This document shows, one piece after another, positions 42,601 to 52,923 of a stretch of DNA of 64,000 nucleotides; the stretch's first letter is position 1, and each line of letters opens with the position of its first letter. Below the pieces are notes generated by a model. That model had not been told where the DNA came from, did not search any database, and saw only the letters and a list, made by a program, of their open reading frames with translations. Position numbers and translations under genes: made by a program. The stretch comes from Mesocentrotus franciscanus (lineage: Eukaryota; Echinodermata; Echinoidea; Camarodonta; Strongylocentrotidae): positions 27,285,158 through 27,349,157 of the forward strand of contig CP137675.1 in NCBI GenBank assembly GCA_037976565.1, given 5' to 3'.

Positions 42601-45600
42601 GATTGATATCAATCGTAACTGTGTACATAAGAGATGGCAGACTGCAAACTTGCGATTGATTGAAGGACTTACGATTGATTTGGATCAATCGTAACTCTTT
42701 GTAAGACGGGGCCCAGATATCTGTGGGACTACATAGTCAACATATTTCGTTTCTAGCTTTCTTAGAACAGATTCGAAGTTTTGTTAACAAAGGAATTTAC
42801 TTTCATACAGATCTAGGGTTTGGGTAACTTTCAAATGGCCCGATATTTCTTTTTTCAACGCATCTTGTGAGATGCCGAATGTATCTTTTCCAAAAGATAC
42901 AACAAGTGTGCCTCTCTTACACATGACCATCCCTAAACAAAAACAAACAAAAAAACCGACGTGGCAAAATGAAAGTTAGTTTAAGTTGCGTTGAGCAGCC
43001 TTAAAGAAGGTCGTATCTGAGCTGAAGTATCACTTGCGTCACGATCACATCATGCTCTTTAATCGCTGCCATCTTATAGAAAGTTAAGATTTTGTAGCGA
43101 TCTGGGGATTGTGAATTTTTGTCCTTCAGACATGGACTTGAGGCATCCTTTTCCCCAAAGACGATTGGAGATGACTAAGAACAAAATATTACTCGCCATA
43201 AATTGATTGTCAGTGGGGAAAATGGGGAAAATGAAACTGCATGAGAAAGACATGCAGAAGCCAGGAAGGTATATGGATAGAGAATAGAATCGTAGAAGAA
43301 AAGAAAAGGGTTTAAAAATTAGTTTAAAAAGTGAGTAAGATCACCCTGATCACGCTGATTGTTTCCATCTATATAATAATTACAATAAGTCCTAAAAAAA
43401 AAAAAGATGTTGTATTGCCCTCTGCGACCGACCCAAAATTTTGAAAATCTATGGTCGGCTTTAAAAATATATATATATTTTTTTTTTTTCACCGTTTTTT
43501 TTTTTTAATGAATAAAAAAGTATGTATTTTGTTTGTTTAAATGGGATATAAATGCATAAAATCATCAAATTATTCCCAAATTCTCACTCGTCTTCTGCCC
43601 TAGTTTCAACATTCTGCTAGCGTTAACATGCAAGTAGGCCCCGGCCTCGTGTACGTCGATATACCATGCACTGCACCAGCTAGAAACCAGGGGGATTTGG
43701 GCGACGTTCCCGGTTTTGAATTTTTTGGGGGACGGTCGCTGTTTTCTACGGAAAGCTAAAGGCTCACAACACTTTTTTCATGACACATTTTGAAAGCACT
43801 AAAAAAAAAAGATTTCCGACCGACCGACCCATGTTTTGGCACCTAAAGGGCAATACAACATCTTTCTTTTTAGGCCTAATGGTGGCTTCTTAAATAGCGC
43901 ACAGGTCCGTCACGTTGTGACGCTCCTGTTTCCAAAAGCTGTTTCCAAATATACTGTTTCCAAAAGCATCCTTTTTTTACAAGGAAGTAATATGGTCTGT
44001 TTGCTTATTTTGAGACACTCTCTCTCTCTCACTCTCGCTCTCTCTCTCTCTCTCTCGCTCACACACACACACGCACACACATATTTTGTTTCTCTCCTCG
44101 TTCCTCTCCCCCACTTCTTGTCATGCCAACGATCTCCCTTTTATCGACTCCTTTCGCTATCACAATCAAATCTTTTTCTGACGTCTCATCATAACGTCAA
44201 TGCCCATTTCTAACTGACAGATTAACGGTTTCTCCCACATACTCCGGATATCCGTCGTATCAACGACGATGGATATAAATGCGACCGATAATAGACGGTT
44301 TCCGATAATAGACGAGAACAAACTTTCGTCGTTTGTCAGGTTTGTAATGTGAGAAACACAAGCTATTAAGCCGATGTGCGAATGATTGCTTCCAAAATTA
44401 AAAGTGTAAAGGTCAATAGAGGAAGCACTATCATATTCAAGATTGTTTAAGGGAGCGCTAGTAGATATTTTATTTTAATTATTTTAATACAAGCCTGTAA
44501 ATTGCAAGGTGCTAAGTTCTTAAATAGAAACGAGATTGCATGTTTTAAAGGTCACAATACTTGCTTAAAACGTGATTTTATTTCTTCCTTTTTGTAAAAA
44601 CATCTCATGGTGCATATAAAACATATAAATAAACCAATTCAAATCCTGCAATTGGGACAATACGATAAACATAGTGAATGAATGCATTGTCAACATCTGA
44701 AATCGCGTTTAACGATGTTTCTTCTTTACATTAAACAGTTTCTGACTCTTGCAGGCGTTTCTCAAAACCACATATATACAGCTAGCGTGTGAAGTACATT
44801 TGTTATAACTTATGACCAATTTCCGAATAAAATTAACATGAAGGAGGTGATTAGATTATTCACGGTGATATCTTTTAAGAAATACGTGGACGCGGTGCCT
44901 CTCATGGGAATTATCTTTAAAATATCTTACCAAAATAAAAAATCACCGCATTCGTGATAATATTACACACGTACCAACCTATTCATCATCTGATTGCTCA
45001 TAGCCAGTAATTTGTGCCGTTAAAGTCAATCTTGAATTGGGGTAATGACTTTAAATTGGAGAGAAAATATCTACAATTTATCGAAGCAGTGATATGGTAA
45101 ATAAAATCTTGACATATTTATAAAGAAGTAGCTGAAGGTTGCATACAATAAGAAGCGTCTCTATTCTAATGCATGTTGCGTATGAGGCGTCATTTCAATA
45201 ATACCTACGCAAGTGCGCAGTGTTTTCATTTTTTCTTTCTGTTATTATTAGGGACTTTTAGATTTGCACGTCGACGTAGTGGACTGCCACGTGTGCCATT
45301 CTTACAAGGCACTGGCCCGTGCCCGGCAGTGCCTTAAAAGGACGTCACATTACCTTAAAAGGATGTCACCGTGGCAGTCCACGTTCTCGTCGTGTAAAAT
45401 CTAAAAGTCCCTACTAACTGTCTGTACGATGACACTCCAACATGGCGCATCAAAGACCTTGCCACTAGTTGGCTGTCACTGACGTAGCGCTACGTCAGGA
45501 GAATGACGCTTCAAATGCAACGTGCATAATGATTGGCGTCTTCGCTCCTGTGTGTAATCTTGGCTAGCGAGAATATACGCAGCGATTCTTAACTTTGTTT

Positions 45601-47227
45601 TAAAATCCCTTAGGGAGACGTCATGTATTTGTAGTTTTCAACATGCATTGTCAGATTGTAATTATGTTAGAATCCGGGTGAGTTTCCCGTTTCGGTCATT
45701 ACCAAACCACCTTTAATAATCATTATGATATTTGCCATCAATGACCTGTTTACTCACGGACATAAAACGATTATCAAGATAACCGAGTCAGGATTCGTGT
45801 TGTAAAGCGAAAGCTTATGACATGTTCGTCGCGTCCTTGGGGACTTCCGTTGAAAGCCCATGTGGGTATGGTAGGACTAGCGCGATGTGATGTACCTACG
45901 CAACAGATGGATGAAGCTTGTGACTCTTTTCAGAGATGATCAAAGCGAATGTTTTAAAGGTAGTCTTGAGTTTTTGGTAATGACGGGAAAGAAGGTTCAC
46001 ACAGAATTTTAAAAAGACAGCCGTTCATGACTAAAAACTAAATGATATTTGCTAAATGGACTTGTTAGAAAACGGGCAGAGTGATATCTAAGCAAGCGAA
46101 ATCGATAAAATCAAATGGGTAATTCCAAGCAATGTAGCACATGGTCAAACTTACGTGTTAGTGCTTTGTGTTGATTCGGTTGGTATTGTTTCTTTAGGGG
46201 TTTTCTTTCTAGTTTGTTTTTAAGCTTGTGTAGCTTGTTAGCAAAGTTTGTAAATTTAATTGTTTAGTTTCGCGCTTCCAAGTACTACATGTTCTGCTTG
46301 ATGAACGATTCAGAATGACATTGTTATAGTTTGCCACAGAATGCTGTATCCCTGTCGCAACTCAAAGTTACATTTCAAAATTCAAATGATCATCGGCAAT
46401 GAAAATGGAGCATAATTGCAATCGTCAAACCTTTACCAGTCGATCCATGTTCTAGTTTTTCTAGCAAAACAAGACTCTGGTCAATAGTTCAAACAATGAT
46501 TGACATCGATGAAAACAGCGGTAAATGAAAAATGGATCCACGGAAATGATGTATCAGAGTGTATTAGTACACATTAAAAAGATTGGTTGGTATGTTTATG
46601 TTCCGCAACATTGCAATTTTATCATCGTGAACTCCATGACATTAGTGTGGTTTCCTTTGGAATCTCCGATGACGTCAGGGTATGTACGTGACAAGATCAC
46701 GTGGGTTTTAGGAAAGTGATGATCGTATTCATACCCGTTATCTATTTGTAAATAGTCGACTGGTTTCTATTTTATGCATTTTTATTCCTTTGTAATATGC
46801 TGTCTCCGGCAATTGATACTAATCATCAAAGTTTTTTTTTTCTTCTTCTTCCCAAGATAATTAAATCTTCTTTGTTGTCTATCTTAATAACATTTTCTTT
46901 GTTCTATTTTCATTTTCATTCCTGTAAATATGAGACCTTTATATCACCTCTATATTGTTTGGGGATTAAAAGTTAAAGTTTCAGTCAACAGTGAAAGCTG
47001 AAATTAGACTAAGAACTATTCTTACATTATGACATCGGTCATCGGATATTGTATGTCCACACGTTATACTTCCTAGTTAAAATCTTCAGTGTTTTATTCT
47101 TTAAAAAATACATAACTTTCATTGTGGTGTATTCTGTCATTCTTGCAAAGTGAGACAATAAATTTATGATTCACGTGCAAAAAGATAACAATACCTTTAA
47201 AGTATCAGTCCCTCACAATTTGTTTCT

Positions 47228-47270
<43 letters not shown>

Positions 47271-48072
47271 AACTCTCGCTCTTTCTCCCCTCTCATTCTT
47301 TCTCTCTCTCTCTTGGTGTTCTTAAACACAGATTTTGACGAATGCCAAAGCGCTCCGTGTGACAATGGAGGCACTTGCGTGGATCAGCGAAACGGTCATA
47401 TCTGTGAATGTCCTAACGACTGGACGGGAAGATACTGCGAAATTAGTAAGTATAACTGGATCCTGTCTTATAAAGAGTTGCGATTGATCCGAATCAATCG
47501 CAAGTCCTCCAATCAATCACAAGTTTCCAGTCTCCTATCTACTAGGTACATGGTTGCGATTGAAATCAATCCCAAATAAGTTGCGATTAATCGTAACTGT
47601 TTTAAAGAAGAGGCCCAGGTTTGATATTATTCATATCCTTTAGAACTATTACAAAAAAATGAGGCCTTGATTCTCATTTCATGACAGTTCATAATGTTTT
47701 CATTTAATAGTTTGTTTGATCGGGCTTTTTCTATGTTTTTGTTCTCTTCTATAATCATGCTTATTTTCGTTGTAAACGAATGCTGATAGCTCCTCTATCT
47801 TCCTTTTCGTTTACTCTTCTTCTCCTCCTCCTTCCTCTCCTTCTTCTTCTACTTTTTCTTTTTCTTCTTCTTCTTCTTCTTTTTCTTTTTCTTCTTCTTC
47901 TTCTTTTTCTTCTTCTTCTTCTTCTTCTTCTTCTTCATCTTTCTCTTCTCTTTCTTCTTCTTCTACCTTTCCTTCTTCTTCTTTTTCCTCTGCTTTGCCT
48001 CTCTTTCTCTGTTTTTTTAACTTGGGTTAAACTTACCCACCTTATTCCCTCTCCCTTTACCCCCTCCCCCGT

Positions 48073-48126
<54 letters not shown>

Positions 48127-51100
48127 CTGTCTTCTCTCTCTATCGTTCTCTCTCTCTGTCTGTCTGACTCTTTCTCTCTCTTCCTACCTTTCTACATCAA
48201 CCCTTTTCTATCCTCCTTACAATTAACGATTTTCCCATGTGAAACACCGTGAGTCATTCTTTGAATTACGTTAGAAATCCGATGACATGTCGTTTCACCA
48301 AGGGGCACTCGATCGCCCCCTCGGCAATCTGTCTCTGTCTTCTAGCCATGTGCTTTATATTGAAAAGTTCGCCAAGAATACTGAACTTTGTTAGATAATA
48401 GATCAGTAGCACCGCCCAGCCGACTCCAAACCGACCGATACTCGGCCATACGGGGTAACGTAACCTTCTTGGTCGGCCCTTTGTCGGTCTGGCGTCGGTC
48501 TTGTTGTTCCGATTGGGAGCATTGTTATTTTGTTGAGAGGGAAAAAAGTCTAATCTTACATTAACCATTGGAGATGGGGTATTTTACATTGTTTGTGTGA
48601 AGGCCATACTTTGCATATGTGGAGGTGTCATGGTCTAATGGGTCGATACGTCGCCAGACTGTGGGTCAAATGGTTCGCGGTTCGAGTCCAAGCCGCGGTG
48701 CTCTTGACCTTTAGCAAGACATTAATCTACATGTGCATTGGCCATATTCGACTCAAGTGTAGTAAATGGGTACCTGGTGGGAAGTGTTCTTGAATGCTGT
48801 CAGCGCCTTCGGATGTTGACGACCATAACGATGACGTTGGTGGTGATGATCTTTAGAATTATGGTGATGAGGGATGAAAGTAGGGGATAAGGATGACAAA
48901 ACAAAAGACTCGAGCAATGCATTTCTTTCTTGTGTCACATGTCTTTGTTCTGATGACCGTAATATTCAAATGTTTATCGTAGTACCTCTATTCAGTCACA
49001 ATTGGAAGAGAAAGAGAAGCAAGAATAGTTCTATATAAATCTACAAATTGGAAAATGGCCAATAATGAATTCGGGTAATTTAGAAATCCGTGAAGAGTCA
49101 TGTGTTACCAGTGGCGGATCCAGGATTCTCCGGCGGGGTGGGGTTGGGGTATGTCCGTAAAGTCTGTGACAATTAAAAGGGTTTAAAATACAATTTTGGT
49201 TGTCCGCTTTAGCTACAAAATTCTCTGACAAGCAAATGAAAATATAGGCCATCAGCCCATCATTCCTCTTCTCTTCATCCTGTTTTTTTGGGGGGGGGGG
49301 CACGTGTCCCTTTAGCGGAGACTCCACTGGTTAAAGCTCCCATATAGTGTGAACACCCTGCAAGATTAGTTACCGCATAATCTATTACCAACGCTTCTGA
49401 AATAAATTCTGATGCGACATTGTAATGAGACACAATTACGATGACTAAAATAGACAGGATGGAGTAGGCTACGGACAATTACCGAAGAACAATGATCTGA
49501 TAATTGGACATTACTGCTCGACATGTAGACAGCTTCAAAACTCTTTGGGATGAAAGATTATCGAGCTACCTAATCGAAAGTACTTTTTGGTAATCAGAAT
49601 AGAGCTAATGACGAATCACAAAGGGGCAGTGAAGCCTTTCATGAAAAACGGAAGAAGGCCATTGGGGCATATTCTTACGAAAAGAACAGATCGCCTGTAG
49701 ATTTAATCATCTTGAGGGAGATTAACATGAGGATTGGATAATTAATAGGCGTAATGATTAGTTTTGATACATTATACGCTGCGGTTATTAAGTTATGAAT
49801 CAAATGAATGATAAGATACGTCTCCGTGAACTCGGTTGTTCTTCCTTATTGTCGTACATTCTTTTAGATTTGCACAATTTGAAAATAAACTGGTTCCTTC
49901 GAGTTATTTAAACCAGGCCCTAGCTTTGCAACGCCATGGCGTAGGTGTAAGGTATAGTCGACAATAATTAAGTAACGTCTCAGTATGACACTTACGTCCT
50001 AGAGCAATGCATTTTGCCTGCATTGCTTCTCCCTATCCAGGAGTATAAATGGGAACCCAAAACGATGCAAATGTAGTTGAGACTGGAAAATCGTGATGAT
50101 AAAGTTGCGCTCCAGTAAAGCGACAGATGTGTAACGTGCAACTAAATCCCATGTCCGGAATATTACAAGGAATATATTGTCTATCACTATAAATACTAAG
50201 AAATGGAGCGGTCTATTAAATAGTCATTATCATCATAGCCGGCGTTATTATCAACCCCAGAATATGTGCCTAACTATTGATGACCATTTCAAGGTCTGCT
50301 AATGTGTCAAAGGGTTGATGATGGAGAAGATGGCCAATGTTTGTCGCAGGCCTATTTATACTTCCACTATTTAAGTTTACCTGTAACTCAGATATTTGGC
50401 CTCAGTGACATATGGCGAATACCAGGATTAGTCAAACTATCTCTCAATAAACTGATAAATACGACTCACCAAGCAGGTGGCTGCAAGCCCTAAACAATTC
50501 ATGTTCTAATCACCTCCAGCTAGGGGTGGACAAGTAGGATTTAACAAAAGATAATTTTTGTTCTCACCCTTCACCGCCCCTTCCCCGCCCTCTGCATTTG
50601 TATATACCCCTCGATTTTGAGTTGGGGGAAACGTCTCAATTGACATTAAATGACCCTGAACTAGGCCGGTTTGAGTCAACATCCTTGATCAAATGATGTT
50701 AGTTAATGTCTGCACTGAATAGAAAGAGGGACCAGTTTCATGAAGAGGTGGTGATGTCCGTTCATGTTCAATCTTTTTTATTAAAATATCCTGACATAAT
50801 TCGTCATGACGATGCTTTTGATTTTATATTGGATTTAAAAGAACCCTTTTCTTCCCTGACGGAGAGGAACACCGTATAAATGACCACAGAAAGGATTTCG
50901 AACCACAGTTCACAATGCTGACACATTAAAAACACTGTGGTCGCAGAGAAAATTAACAATCATGCCAAGTGTAGTTAATCCTCGAGCATGCTACAGCAAT
51001 ATCTAATTTGCCGACATTTTTTTTTTATTGGGCTGTCACACCCCAAACTCAAAATGCCCCCCCCCTCCCCTTTCCTGGTCAATGTTCCATTTAATGTCAA

Positions 51101-52874
51101 ATCATCCAACCTATATTGAACACTATAAAAGACTTCTTGAATTTCAAACTGCTTCAAATTCCATTCATCCTCTTGCCTAACCACTGAACGGAGTCAACCT
51201 CAAAAGCTCGTAATCATGATAATATCATTCCATATCATTCCTTTCTATTTTCTCCTCAAACGCGCCTTGACCCCATTTCTCCCTGTTCAGCAAGGTTTCT
51301 AAAAAAAAATTATGTAAAAAAATAGTTTGCTTTTGACAAAACTACGAAGTCATCTTGCCCAGGATGTATCGCTACAATTTTATACTTACAAACCTTAATA
51401 GTTTTGAAGGAGCGTTAAATAGGAACAGAACGTTGAGGCCTCGATATTCTTTTAAATTCTGATATTTTTTTTTTTTTTTTTTCAAGAGGAAGTCCATGAT
51501 TCATTTTAGTCTAGGATTGAGAGGGATGAAGGGTAATATTCGAGGGACTTTTTCAGTAACAATGCAACGATATTGCTCAAAATGTACTTTTGGGACACAT
51601 CTGATTCTAGCTAAAACGATGTAATCTCACTGCTGTTTTCACCCAGTTTTTTTCGCAGGGTCGTCGTCTTACTTTTTGTCATGATATATAAATAGAAGGT
51701 ACTTTTTCTTACATTTTCCGGAGGCACTACATGAAGAAGAAGAAAAAAAATAATGGACGATTTTGTGGAATAGAATATAAGCACGGGAAGCTCAGTTTAA
51801 AGGTACTATGTCCCATTTGCAGGCCAAAAAAATGAAAAGGTTAAATTCCAACGGCATTTGAAAGATAATACTAATTTAGAACTTCCTTAAAAAAGAGGGG
51901 CTTGAAAATGTCTTTAAGTGGGAAAATAACGACTATTAGTTGTCGAATCAACTTGGGAGCTATAGAGCCAGTAAGTAATAGTCTGATTTTCAGACCATTG
52001 TACCGAATGGTCGTACGTTTTATGCTGCGCAAAGATTCAATCAGTTTAATTTTGGCCATTACAAGAAGTGGGTTATTGATGTAGACAAATGCTCATGTAC
52101 CCTTTACAGCTCATTTTATGTATGTTATTACCAAAGAAGAAAAAGCCAGTCAGTCACTCAATAGTGTCTGACAGTGAAGTCTAGCAAGTAAACGGGTTTC
52201 CTTGCATAATTTGAATATTAGGACACTGCTAACGTTTAAATTTCACAGAAATTTCACAGATAGGACATACATGACATAATTTCCTGCAAAGTTCTACAGA
52301 ATTTGATGTTGGCTGGAAAAGGGACATAGTATCTTTAAAGCATGATTAGTTCGATTGTATTTGAATCTGAGACATACTAATAAAACTTTTCCTATTGAAC
52401 ATCAAAACCATACAATCTAAAGTAGAATCATATCATTAGACGTTTAAATGAAATATACAAAGCATAGATTTCAGCCAATATTTTGACCAGATAATTTCTC
52501 AGCTGAGTACTACATCCACAGTTTCACTCTTAAAATGTGCTCTCTTATCAGATAAGCAGTGCTCCCCTTCTTTTATACCTCAGCTTCAAATTTGCCTCAA
52601 TTTCCCCCTCTGGTGGCCTTTTAGACGACAGTAACATCATAAACTAAATAAGCAGCCCCGAACTGGATAGCATGGGCAGTTCATCTTATAGTATAGTCAT
52701 CATCAGCGGAATATCGTGAGCACAGTCATGGAGAGAGAGGGGGCACTGGCATAATTGGGGACACCTATATCATTGTGAGGATGAGATGTGATTTTAAAAG
52801 GCTATATCGATAAGGGGGCGAGTAAATGAGGAGTTTCTATTACGAGCACTTCCAATCCCCCAAAAAAAACACGT

Positions 52875-52923
<49 letters not shown>

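Larger units (their letters stand above)
34646..47331 (+). other. Intron 20 (12.7 kb)
   Basis: No coding exon seen. It contains a tRNA-Thr gene (36372), CT runs (36650-36690, 44017-44056), several palindromic elements (40484, 40750, 42555, 43391, 45249) and a SINE-like tail (39693). The remainder is AT-rich and unremarkable. Confidence 0.6.
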
